Positions 1-10,885 of a stretch of DNA of 64,000 nucleotides are shown here, piece after piece. The translations under genes were made by a program, and so were the position numbers. This stretch comes from Branchiostoma belcheri (Eukaryota > Chordata > Leptocardii > Amphioxiformes > Branchiostomatidae). The notes under the pieces were generated by a model. That model was given only the letters and a program-made list of their open reading frames with translations, was not told where the DNA came from and made no database searches. Within the stretch, counting starts at the first letter, position 1; every line of letters starts with the position of its first letter. The stretch covers positions 652,142-716,141 of the forward strand of contig NW_017802503.1 of NCBI RefSeq assembly GCF_001625305.1, read 5' to 3'.

Positions 1-245
1 TTTGCCTGTGTGGATCATGTCCACACCAAGGACAGGTGTGCGTGTGTGTGGATGGTGTTCAGCACCAAGGACAGGCATGTGTATCTGTGTGTGGATGGTG
101 TTCAGAACCAAGGACAGGCATGTGTGTGTGTGTTGAGGGTCTTCAGCACCAAGGACAGGTATACTTGACTGTGTGTGTGGATGGTGTTCAGCACCAAGGA
201 CAGGTGTGTGTGTGTGTGTGAGAGAGGATGGTGTTCAGCACCAAG
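1..245. repeat. GT-rich minisatellite in nischarin intron
   Basis: About five imperfect copies of a roughly 50-bp unit built on the core GGTGTTCAGCACCAAGGACA, separated by variable (TG)n tracts. It lies upstream of the tentative exon at 371 and is read as intronic. Short open frames across it are low-complexity artefacts. Confidence 0.8.
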
Positions 246-370
246 TGTCATTCCAATGCTCTTCATCAGTGATATATTTACAAATCTTCACAAAGGTTCA
301 CCCTTTTCTTCATGCAAGTGCCCAGCTAAAGCACAGCCATGTCTCACTGCCTGTCTCCTGTTCCCTGCAG

Positions 371-3203
371 CCATTGCTTCTCAGTCCGTCTCCTCGCCAG
401 TCCCCAGCGTCATCTCCATCCACCAAGCGCCGCTCACATTCAGGTCGTAGGTCACCAGCAAGGGCGCACCAATCTCAGGGCAGCAAATCAGCAGTTCCAC
501 CCACACAGCCACAGGACGTCCAGACGTCTGCCAACATCTCACCTCTCGCACGGTGCTGATCTTTTGCATTCATTCATTCACTGATTGCAAAGGCAGTTCA
601 ATTTTTATGTTTACCTTCGCAGAAGGAAACACATATTGTTTTACTTTCGCAGAAGGAAAACATATTGTTTTTGCTCTTCTTCTTCTTGCCTTGATGTAAG
701 ATACAGGAGTTTTCTTTTACATAACCAAGATTTCTCACCTAAGTGTTAATGTTTTGGTGTCTATCAGACACAAATCTTGGTTGTGCAAAAGAAAACTCCT
801 GTATCCTATACTTTACCAATCGGATGAAACTATTTTCCATTGCCTTGATGTAGCTTTGTAAAGTGATTTGTTTCTGTCCTTCTTGCCTTGTGCAGGCCGA
901 CCTCTCTTCCACTACTGCAAAAGCCAGACCAGCCGGTAATCACTGTGGACAAACCAAAGGAAACTCCTAATTCAGCAACCCTAGGGAACGCTAAGTTTGC
1001 TGACTATCTGAGACAGGTCATCCACCAAAAACCAGGAGAAGCTGAAAATCCACCAGATGAAAGTGAAAATTTTATGCACATTCTCTTCGCAGGTTGCCTC
1101 TCCAAAGAGAGCCCTTATTCAGAGTTTCCAGCATGCTTTGTGGCAACCAGCAAAGCTGTGCACGTCGTGAAGGCTTTGGAGTTCCCATCAGCCATTGCAG
1201 GTGTACCCATGATGCAACACTTCTGCAGTGTGCCTTTGGCAACGTTGCAGCAAATGGTGGTTGGTCTGTTCGACCAGACTGTAACAATAGAAAGTACAGA
1301 CACAAGAGTCACTGTGATCACTGGTAGCTCAAACAAAACACAGGCTCTCGTAAAGGTGATATCAGAAAGCTTTCAGGAGGAACGTAGCGAAAAAGCCAAG
1401 GTAGCACGGCAAGATGAGGAAAGTTTGGGCCGACTGACGAAGCTCTTAAGCATCACAGAGAACAGAGAGGGGAAGTCACCAGTGGAAATAAACAACTTTG
1501 CGGTCACCCAAGGAGCCAATCAGGAGCCTTGTATCGTCATCCTCACCAACAAGTATCTGTACATCTGCAGAGAGGACCACTCCTATTGGCCAGTGATCAG
1601 ACACACACTGTCCGAGTCTTACAAGTTGAGCAGCATACTGGGTTGGAAGAGAGGGGAAAGTGGGTCGGGCCAGCTTTTTCAGACCTGTACCACAAAGATA
1701 CAAGTAGAAAGTACACAAGGACTGGACCTGAATTTCAGAACGAAGGAACAACAAGCTAGTTTCATGGCATCCTTGTCACAGCTAGTCGGCGACAGAGAAC
1801 ATAAAGCGACGATCGACAGACCGTGGGATGAAGCGGAAGGAAGGATAACATCTCCCGTAAAGGAAATACGAACACCCAGCAAAAGCCGCAAACCTGTGAG
1901 CATCGAGGTCCTCTACTCAAGTCCTGATGTGTTAGACAGACTATCTGCCAGCAACGACTGTAGAACTCTGAGTGTGAGTGAACCACTGCTGCAGCTGGTA
2001 AGTCTGAAGGGTATGGCGTTGGTGAGGTACTTCCACGACAGGGTGGCCCAGATCAGCACGGAGACTGAGGAGCTGAAGCACGTGATGTGGAGCGTGGTGG
2101 TCCCACACGTGGACCCCAAACAGGAAATCACGTCCTGCATCATGCTGAGCACGAAAGCCGTGTACTTCCTATCGGATGAATCCATCTCGAAGAAGAAGGT
2201 GAGTCTCGGCGTGCCTTCGCACCTCCGCACGCATAAGCGAGCTACGTCAGACTACTCCGGAGTGAGGAAACTCTCAACCGCCCACGAAACTTCTCCCCAT
2301 TCCAGTGGCATAGTAGAGCCGGGGACACCTAATTCCTCAAGAAAAGTGGTGAGGTGCATCCACACGCAGTACCTGGCCGACCTGAAGCAGGTGACCGTGG
2401 GGATGTTCGACCAGAGTTTCCGCCTGACGGGCGACTCGAGCGCGAACACGTTCGCCTGCATCACGCGCGACTTCGACGCAACCCACATCTTCATCGAGCA
2501 GCTGATGGGCGTGCTGAGTCTGGGCGTTGCCACGACAACGCCGACCCCTGACCTCACCTCCAGCGGATCCGACACCGATATCTACAGGGATTATCTAAAA
2601 GCTAGGAACAGTGTGGATGAGTATGCGCACCCCAGCGGGGTCAAGTTCGTCTACCCTAACGAAGAACTCGTATCAGATCTCACCTACCTCCTGGTTGAGA
2701 AGATGCCGGTGCCGAAACCGGACTACACCAAAGTGACCATCCTGATGTACATGCTAGCCTACCAGATGCAGCGATCCGACGACGTGTTCACGTTGGGAAA
2801 GTTGGAGCCGCGTTCCCTCGTCATCACGGACACGCACGTGGCTCTCTGTATCGAGGACCATGTCAGCTACCCCCTCCCTGACTTCGTCATCAGCCCCCCG
2901 GAAAATCCCCACCATGAGGTTCTGGACGTGCAGACCATTGAGAACCTGAAAAGGGTGGCGGTAAGCGATGAGTCCCCGCAGGACCTTACACTGGTGTTCC
3001 ACAACGAGGGCGATTTCGTGGTGGACGTGGCAAAAGAGTACTTCAGGGCAGACGACAGGAGTCCAGGGACACCGGGAGATGAGAATGAGATGTGCTGGAT
3101 ACTGATCATGCAGAGCGGAAAGGATCGGGAACGGGTGGTCTCCATGCTGATGAAGCAATGGGGGGACATCCACGGCAAGGGCCTTCCACTGGTCAAGACT
3201 TAG
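371..3203 (+). CDS. NISCH: Nischarin, C-terminal part (at least two exons)
   Basis: Nischarin is a cytosolic/endosomal scaffold that in vertebrates binds integrin alpha5, PAK1, LIMK and Rab proteins and restrains cell migration. The large exon 896-3203 (acceptor AG at 894-895, one base completing a codon) encodes about 768 residues. Blocks typical of the nischarin C-terminus are visible: LSTKAVYFLSDE, VGMFDQSFRLTG, KHVMWSVVVPHV, VKFVYPNEE and SYPLPDFV, ending in a KDRERVVSMLMKQW segment before TAG. The region reads as successive PH-like units. A likely preceding exon, 371-552, is rich in Ser, Pro, Arg and Gln. Its acceptor is good; its donor CG|GTGCTG is weak, but its two-base phase matches the next exon exactly. 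The N-terminal PX and leucine-rich-repeat parts must lie left of the window. A fold-back element begins 14 bp after the stop. Confidence 0.92.
606..690. repeat. Partial copy of the 'CGAAGGAAAACATATTG' interspersed family
   Basis: Two short copies of TTCGCAGAAGGAAA..CATATTG followed by TTTTTGCTCTTCTTCTTC match the left end of longer copies at 19233, 32681 and 48418. Intronic in nischarin. Confidence 0.6.
700..806. mobile_element. Short fold-back element in nischarin intron
   Basis: A near-perfect inverted repeat: GATACAGGAGTTTTCTTTTA near the left end is matched in reverse by AAAAGAAAACTCCTGTATCC at the right, with AACCAAGATTT/AAATCTTGGTT inside. About 107 bp in all, typical of a non-autonomous MITE. 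The sequence after it (TTACCAATCGGATGAAACTATT) resembles the outer terminus of the GAGTAAAGAGACTC family. Confidence 0.75.
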
Positions 3204-3216
3204 GAAGCTTAACACA

Positions 3217-3439
3217 GAGTAAAGAGACTCTTTTTACACAACCAAGACTTTTGTTCAGCTGACGTTTCGGTGACAGTCTGTCACCTTCCTCAGGGCTATT
3301 CTGACTGGTTCACATTGCACTGCAGCACAGGTGTCGTTGCTATAGATGTATTCCCAAGCACCCTGAGGAAGGTGATAGATGGTCACCGAAATGTCAGCTG
3401 AATAAAAGACTTGGTTGTGTAAAAAGAGTCTCTTTACAC
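3217..3439. mobile_element. Fold-back MITE, GAGTAAAGAGACTC family, copy 1
   Basis: Left end GAGTAAAGAGACTCTTTTTA and right end TAAAAAGAGTCTCTTTACAC are inverted copies. Inside, CCTTCCTCAGGG and CCCTGAGGAAGG form a second inverted pair. It starts 14 bp after the nischarin stop, so it probably lies in the 3' UTR and could fold in the mRNA. Related copies: 17035, 19732, 21856. Confidence 0.85.
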
Positions 3440-4821
3440 AACTGCCAGTATACACACTGTATCTAAACAGGGATTGATGCTGTTAAACTAAATTCGTACT
3501 ATGATGGAACTTGCTGAATGGGGTGGGTTTGCCATGGGTTATACTTGTTTTGGAAGGAAGACCAGAAAAAAAATCATGACTTGTAGAGAACTATTTCAAC
3601 TTGAAATCGCTGTGGATTTGATAGAAATTAGAAACTATAACAGGATACTTGAGAGATATGATGAAATCTTATGATTGTGAACTGTTAAATGTATGTCAAC
3701 CAATTCTCAGCCCAATGTTGTCAATGGAGAAATTGAACAGCAAAATGTTCTGTGCATTTTGTAGCATTTGTACATAATTTTAATTCCTGAGTGTCCAACA
3801 AAAACTGCCTTATGCATGCTAGGATCGACAGTTATAAGGAAAACCACAAAGTATTTTTGGTGGAAAGATTTAATACACAGTTGTACAGAAAACCAATCGG
3901 ACAGTAACACATAAATTTACAATATTCGGTGTATTTCTAGGATACTTTTACTGTGAATACAAAATGTACATACAGTTTGTGCAGGTATTTTAACTTATTT
4001 TACCTTAAGTTTTGTGAATACCATTAGGCAAAATATTCTTTGTGCCAGTATATAAAATGTAGAGACAAACATGACTTTCTAAATGTGCCTCAGTGAAAAA
4101 AAAGGCTCTGCTCTTAAGCATGGCCAAAAATATGGCAGTATCATATCAATTTAATGAACATTTCTATGGTCAAAGTGCAATATGCCTTTGCAGTATAATC
4201 TACTTTTTGATCACCGCATATGTATTGGGATTACAATCATTACTGCATAGTTTAAAGTTGTTGCATAGTTATAATAAATATGTCAAAAATACATTGAATA
4301 TACATGTATATTGTCCTGTTTTGTTTTCATCAAAATTCACATGGTTGTTTTTCATATATCTCTATATAAAAATTAGTTGCCTCTCGCGTATTTCTTTACA
4401 TACTGAAACTGTGCAAACAAAGAATACAAAGGGGGGTTTTATACAGTTTTATCCTAGGGTAACCAAAAATGTGCATTGAGTAAAAACATGTAAATAGGAA
4501 CATTGTTGTCCTTTGCCCAACAAAACACACATGGTTACAAGATTAGTCTAACAGACTCTGTAGAAAACATTGTCTCATGTATGGCAATCCTTCAGTCGTT
4601 GGGTGATCCGACTCACGGTTGGGCCGGAAGTACGGAATGCCCTGTTTTGTATTCTATAATATTTATGTACAGATACAGATTTTCCGAGTATGATGACCAT
4701 GTCAGTCCCTACATTTGATGAGTGAGGAGGGTTGACCCGGTGGCCTTCGCATGGATTTGTCCCATATAAAGGCTGCACGATGCACACAATGTTATGAGAT
4801 TTTCCTGACTACAGAAAGACC
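3440..4821. other. Convergent intergenic region, no gene seen
   Basis: AT-rich sequence between the ends of nischarin (+) and the thioredoxin-like gene (-). It presumably holds both 3' UTRs. Open frames here (for example 4093-4479) have no recognisable protein character or splice context. Confidence 0.5.
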
Positions 4822-7800
4822 CTAAAACATTTCTGTCCTTGTCAGGAACTTGTCCGGGTCCTTCAGAAAGTCCTCTGCAAACTTCACGATTTCGCCGCTG
4901 GTGAAGCTCCTGTGCTGCCGCTGCCATCTCTTCTCCTGTAGGTCCGGGTAAAAAGCTGCATGTCCGTGGTCGTTCCACCTTACGATGCACAGTCTCGGGT
5001 ATGTGTACAGGGTGGGGGGGTTCAGGTGAAGAGAACCAGTGTCTGTGGACTCTAGCAACTCCCGTCTGTACCCCAACGGCACAAACTGGCCTGCCCACAT
5101 TGGGTAAACGTCTACATCAAGCGTGGCAAAGCTCATTGACCTATACATGCTCAAGGCTGCTGAGTACAAGTTCTTGTAGAACTGTGACTCCTGGGTGAAG
5201 TTACTGGCGTGGCCTAGCGCGATGAGTATGGGGACGTCTGTGTTGAAGAGTAGGTGTCTCCGCTGTGTATGAAAGAGCTGCTGCGTGATGTGCATGACGG
5301 GCAGCCTGGAGTGGTCCTGTATGAACCTCAGGAGGGTGTCGGTACAGATGGCTTCGTTGTCTTCGCACAGGGTGTCTGGCTGGAGGTTGTACTTGTGTGG
5401 AGAGTGGAATTGATGAAGCTGGCTCTCTGATGAGTCGCTCTCCATAACTGACGCCAGAGGCTGACCTGCCGCGAAGATTGGTGCCCTCAAGCCATCACTG
5501 CGGTAGAGGGATATACGCAGCATTGCCGCCTCGACATTTACAGCTTTCTTCGACAGGACGTAACAAGCTACCTGGCCGTAGAGCTGTTCACACAAGTACT
5601 CGAAGCATCTGAAAGAGTAACCCCTGTCTACAACAGTGTTAGCTGGCTCTGCAAAGAGGGCAACGTCCTGAAAATCAGTTCCGTCCGTCGTTGAGACATA
5701 GTGCATTGCTGATTCAGTCACTTTTGACAGCCATTCTAGGACCTTTTCAGCTCCTAACACGTCGTGGTAATCAAGCCTGATACTGTCGTATGTGGTGTCT
5801 TGGGTGCAATGTTCGACTCTCCTGTTTTGGACAACTCTGTATGCTACAAGTGTGGGGAACCCCCTTATTCTCTGCTGTTCACATCTTGCAGGATCTGCGG
5901 AACAGTTGAAGACGTAAAAGGAAACCCCCATCATTCTTTTTACCGCCTTGTGAACAAGTTCAAGTTCAGGCATCTTTTTCGTACAGGTGCCACAGTTGGC
6001 TTTGATGAATGTCACCGCAACAACTTGCACGAGACTGGCGCTTCCTGTCAGGCCGTAAGGGGAAGGGGCAGTGTGGGTGGTGCTGATGACTTGGTCCCAG
6101 TCTGAGCCAGTCAGAACCGGTATCTGTCCTGCTTTCTTTACTGCCTTGACCTGGTAACAACAAGATGCACAAAATAAGATCACAGTCAAAGCATTTGTGG
6201 ATGGATGGATGAATAGATGGATGAGAACATGGATGGATCGAGAAGCACAAGGAATATCTGCTGATGTTCTATCCTCTTTAGGCTGTACCTTCCTTGCTTA
6301 TACTTGGACATTTCACAACATACATATTCTAAAATTAGACTACTTACAAAGTTGTTGCTGTAGCAGCTTACATACCTTTTTCCTTCCCTTGTGAACAGGC
6401 ACTTGTGTCTTCTTGTTCTTGGCTATCTGTAAGTCTCTGAGTGCTTCAATAGAAGCTGTTTCATTTTGCCACTTGACGCACATACTGTTCAAGATTCCAG
6501 GACTGAAGGGAGCTCCCATTTCACACATAGGGGTGTCCAAATGTGGAACAATCTGCACCCCTTTGTGGTCCTCTAACGGGACACCAACATCCTCCAAAAA
6601 CGTCAACACGTCAACCGGTTCTGGCGAGTTGCGTGGAAACAACCTTTGTCTTGTCACAGTCTTTACATTCTGGTTTGTGGTTTTCTCAGTACTAAACAAG
6701 ACTGTGAACGGAATTTGACGGACCAGAGTTGAGTCGACCCATCCCTTTGCCAAGATGTCTCTTTGTTCGGAAAGATCCACAAGTCCAAACCTGAAGGCAG
6801 CTCCCAGTGTTCTGATCCAACCTGCTGTGTGCAGGAAGGATCTGATGTAACTCAGGCTTCTCCTTTCCCTGTGGGAGTAGAAACACACCAGGACTGATCC
6901 GGCGTACCTTCGCTCAAGAACTACAGGGGAGAAGTTTTCTGAGGTCAGCTTCAAGGCAGCCTTCTGTAGTGTGACTTCTATGTGAAGCTCGATGGTGGAC
7001 AGAGTTAGATCATGTCCAGTCAGATGTTTGAATGGCCGATGTGGATCCGCCTTACTCACAAGTAGGACTGCAGGAAATGTGTTCACAGCAAACTGCTGAG
7101 TGATCTTTTTTCTATCAGGCGATTCCCAACGGACCAGGAGTGCCTTGACTTGTTCTGGAAAAAGCTTCTTAAGACGATTGAAGATCTTGTGCAGCTGAGC
7201 AGACTGGTCTTCATTTCTCGCGAATCCAAGCACGGTCACATCATTAGTGTGCAGCTCTCTGTCCACAGATATCGCATGGATGTCAGTCATCGAATTCTCT
7301 GCTTTATTCTTCTGTAGGTGGAGCCAGTCTATCAACCTTGTCGCAGTGTGATCGCCATAGAAACAGTCGGGAACTCCCCTCGGTAGCAGCACAGGGACGG
7401 TCGTGCACGTGGAATGCTGATGATACTTTTTACCTGTTTTATACAGATAAATAGCAAAGATAAGATTAGCGGTAATGGCATAAAGACTAATGCCAGCAGT
7501 TTTTAAAGACATCCAATTTCAGGGCAGCAAAAATGGAAATATTCTGAATAAAGCAATCTTTGTGATATTGACACATACTGCTTCACATTAGCACATTTAA
7601 ATTAGCATTTCATACTTTGGGCATTTAAAACTGCAGAAGTAAGTCACAACATGAGTTCTTTATTTCTGGGTGGTACCCTAAAAATCAGCCCAGGGCACTT
7701 CCACTATCTATTTTTTGTCAGAATTTTGGGAATTATTGTTCCACGAGGGTCAATATACATTGAGATAGTGTGGTTTCAATTACTGAAAAATTGGGTTTCC

Positions 7801-8922
7801 AAGCCCTAAAAACTGACATAAGTAAAAAAAGTACAATGAAGTCAATTCAGCCTATGGCTGTGATGCACTTTTGACTCATCAAAATGATCAAATAAAACAT
7901 TAATTAATTCATTCATTACCTCCATCAGCGTGGGATCGTATATCTTTCCAACAGAGAATACGGAGGAAAACTCTTCCTGCACTTCTGACGTTGCCCATAC
8001 TTGGAGGAGAAGCTTTTCGATGACTGACGCACCCCTTCTCTGTGCTGAGAATAAGACACAAGCCGGCTGAGAGAAGGCATTGGATATCAGTGAGTCGTAG
8101 TCTGCTGCTGTCAGCTCCTTTATGTCCCACAGCCTTGGGGAAGGGGCTGATGCTTGGATTGCATCTGTAGATACACCTGAAAGAAAGAAGAAATTTAATG
8201 TTTTGATACTTTGCTGAAGGCTTTAACATTACATCATAATGAGTAACGTTAATGTCTCAGTGGAGCTGCTTATTTATTTATTTATTTATTTGCATCAGGC
8301 CCATGGCCCATATCAACAAACACAGTACAATTATTCCAATTCTGTATGTTATTGTTAAGAGTAGAGTAGAACATTATAGAATAGGTGCATTTTGGTATTA
8401 TGTACTTTATTGCGGCCTTACTGTGAAATTCCTGTATATATGATGCACCATACAAGATTAAGTAGTTAATAGGTAACCCGTAGTAGGCATTTTATTATGC
8501 CATAAAATCCCTTTCAGCCATATGATGTTATAAGCAAAAAGCAACATTTTAAAGACTTATGTCGTATTCTTTGAGGTATATCATGCCACATAGGTTTCCA
8601 AAGTAGGTTTATAGCGTTTTTTAGAACTTCTTTATATATCCTCACCTTCTTCGACACCTGAAAACGCAGTTGTTCTTGTAGGTGAATCTGTGGCACCTGT
8701 AACAGTAACAGGTGGTCGTTTTGCTTCCGGGTTTGACGTTTCAAATGAGACCGAACCATCCTCTAACGTTATCTCCAGAATGTCAGCTTTAGGGCTCTCT
8801 ACAGTCACGGAGTAGGGTGCTGTATCTTGAAGAACCGAGGAGCTCTGTGCCGCAAGTAAACATAGGAGAAATCGCGAGGAAGCAACACAACGTAGCAACC
8901 ATGGCGTCACTTTGGAAGCCAT
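4822..8922 (-). CDS. Multi-thioredoxin-fold secretory-pathway protein (4 exons, about 967 aa)
   Basis: Four exons join in phase: 8922-8646, 8176-7920, 7416-6376 and 6150-4822 (277, 257, 1041 and 1329 nt). I chose ATG 8922 because it opens a cleavable-looking signal peptide (FLLCLLAAQ). Thioredoxin-like units recur: PACVLFSAQRRGAS (exon 2), VLVCFYSHRERRS (exon 3), and a canonical FIKANCGTCTKKMPEL with cis-proline GFPTL (exon 4). The CGTC falls near residue 578 and the proline near 624. Only this last unit keeps a CxxC, so most units are probably structural or substrate-binding. No KDEL-type tail is present (it ends RTEMF), and no second membrane segment was noticed. Likely an ER or secretory oxidoreductase/chaperone. 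I compared it from memory with TXNDC11 and TXNDC16 and it matches neither, so no symbol is given. The acceptor at 7416 was preferred over one at 7433 because only 7416 keeps phase. Confidence 0.82.
7509..7815. repeat. About 310-bp interspersed repeat, copy 1 (intronic)
   Basis: Contains CTGGGTGGTACCCTAAAAAT, ATATTGACACATACTGC and GTCAGAATTTTGGG in the same order as a copy at 35024-35340 and a reverse-oriented copy at 49387-49740. It fills most of the intron between exons 2 and 3 of the thioredoxin-like gene. No coding capacity or terminal repeats were recognised. Confidence 0.7.
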
Positions 8923-9124
8923 TTTGGACCACACTAATTCAACGTTGATAGGGGGTGAACTGAAAATATCTGTACAGAGAAAATGGAAGAATCCCATGTT
9001 TTCATAGAGGATTTAACGTTATACTAGATAGTAATATTAGCGGTTGCTAATATAGACAGGTTTGCGTTGTACATAGTCATTGTAGTGTAACTTACAATAT
9101 GTTTTTTGTGTGTGCTTTACCTTT

Positions 9125-9203
9125 TACAGGGTTCCTTCTGGTTCCGGGTCGGAGTTTAATTCTGACCAGAGTCTAAGTAAGTGCGCAGTAAATCGCCGGA
9201 AAC
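9125..9203. repeat. Dispersed repeat fragment shared with 49283-49345
   Basis: GGTTCCGGGTCGGAGTTTAA and the following GACCAGAGTCTAAGTAAGTG recur in reverse orientation at 49283-49345. It sits directly left of the 21-bp tandem array. Confidence 0.6.
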
Positions 9204-9273
9204 GTGACTTTGTATGGTATGTTTTGGCCGCGATATCCCTGAAATCGTAATATCTGTGTACATATCTTTGTAN

Positions 9274-9402
9274 CAGTCCAAGTACGGAGCGGGCCAGTCC
9301 AAGTACGGAGCGGGCCAGTCCAAGTACGGAGCGGGCCAGTCCAAGTACGGAGCGGGCCAGTCCAAGTACGGAGCGGGCCAGTCCAAGTACGGAGCGGGCC
9401 TG
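9274..9402. repeat. 21-bp tandem repeat array
   Basis: Six nearly identical copies of a 21-bp unit with core CCAAGTACGGAGCGGG. Because 21 is a multiple of 3, all six frames stay open, giving long but meaningless translations. An N at 9273 marks uncertain assembly at the array edge. Confidence 0.9.
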
Positions 9403-9419
9403 CCCAAGTACTTGGGTAC

Positions 9420-10620
9420 TCCGGATCCCCTGCACTGGCATGTTTTCTTTTTATCTGGTCAATTTCTACTCTTTCCTGGGGGGCCCGCAAGCCCTTTTCT
9501 GTAGAGCATATTCGCCGTTTTAATTCTACGTAATGCGTTATAGCCACTTGGAATTTATCGTAAAGCGTATTAAAAAATCGAGAAGTTTCCGAATTCAGCA
9601 TAGATCGTTGTCGGGACCCCCCTTGCAGGCCCCCTTTCCTGAGCTGTCTCCTGAAGTCTGGTAGAGGTTATACAGCTAGAACTTAATATGTAGACTCAGA
9701 CGTGCCCCTCTGGGCAAAACCTACCATTGAAGTTGACGGCTGCAAATTAGAGGTAGGAGATCGGGTCGCGCAGTTGGCTGACCTGTAGGCAAGGCTAGCT
9801 TCCGTTGAGTTGACACACCGAGCCTCGGGTCATCCCACAAGTGTATAGTATGTCGTGGAAAAATGTTCACCCACACAGAAGTCCTCACACAGAAGGAAAA
9901 GGTGTCATTTAATGGATATGACCAGAGCTATGGGATATGACAATTAGATTAGATCAGGATAGGTTGAAAGTGAGCTATAATTAACGTTTTGATCAGATAC
10001 TTCAATTATGTTCCTTGGTTGGGTGGAGGACAGGGGATTTCAGACAGATGGAGAGTCGCAAGCGACGGCATTGTTAAGTTCAAGCAGCCTGAAAGGCAGG
10101 TCGTAAAAACGTTTACAAACGCCTATACAGTCACTGTATAATGGACTGGTAAGCTTGAAAAAAACTTACAATTTCCATAATGAACTTGAAATCAGGAAGT
10201 GTACTCATACCAAAACTTCATGCCACTTATCCCACCTACTAACCCCTGTACTTGAGGACAATCTGTCGTCCCTAGGCTCGGCCTCGACAAGATCCTCAAG
10301 ACCACCCTACTAATACCAAAGCCTCACCATCTCATCATAAAAAAAACAACGTTAAAGTTCCGCCGCATTAGGTCCGCCAAGTTTCCTTCCCGTCATGCTA
10401 AGAAAATTACGTCAAGTGCTAAACACAATCAGACTCGCCTTTATCACGTCAAAGCCATCGCCTCTATACACTTCTGCCAAAATGAACACACAACCAGGTA
10501 GGCTTTCAATTACTGCTCTTTCCAAACATACCGCTAGGTGTCGTCCTTACACTGTAGGCCTGTGACAGGTCCCACAATGCACCTCACTCAACTTTGACCT
10601 GCCCCATTGCATGACGGGAA
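9420..10620. other. Intergenic region left of NOL9, no gene seen
   Basis: Lies between the divergently transcribed thioredoxin-like gene (-) and NOL9 (+). I see no coding exon, RNA gene or clear fold-back element here. Confidence 0.45.
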
Positions 10621-10885
10621 ACAAAATGGCGGCGCCCATAAAATCCAGGTAAAATAGAACAGGTTTTGCTATCGCAAACCTGTAATTAGTCTATTTATTA
10701 TAAATTTCAGGGTTTTCTATATTTTATTCAAATTTCTATATTTTGCCGTACACATTCATTTCTTACGCCCCTATTCAATATTGGACTAGTCCACTGTCAT
10801 GGCGGCGCCCATGTGAAAGTTTCACGTTGTGTTGAGCTCCCAGCAATATTGGGGATATCGGTGGTACTTCCAGAGGATAAGGAAC
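10621..10885 (+). promoter_or_regulatory. Putative NOL9 promoter and leader with duplicated GGCGGC motif and a short upstream ORF
   Basis: The 14-mer ATGGCGGCGCCCAT occurs at 10626-10639 and again at 10799-10812. The first copy reads AAAATGGCGGC, which resembles the YY1 site common in promoters and leaders of housekeeping and ribosome-biogenesis genes (established knowledge). The second copy starts a five-codon ORF (ATG at 10799, stop TGA at 10814-10816) upstream of the chosen NOL9 ATG at 10886. The transcription start is unknown. Confidence 0.45.

Noticed and set aside
7416-7512. Upstream extension of thioredoxin-like exon 3 starting MSLKTAGISLYAITANLIF
   Set aside because: Looks like a membrane anchor, but only the acceptor at 7416 keeps phase with exon 2; the upstream stretch is intronic and lies next to a repeat.
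4822-8922. Naming the thioredoxin-like gene TXNDC11 or TXNDC16
   Set aside because: Position of the CxxC unit, the long C-terminal region and the sequence around it do not match either family as I know them.
9124-9601. Open frames with VLGLARS or TWTGPLR repeats
   Set aside because: Caused by the 21-bp tandem array; no conserved domain or splice context.
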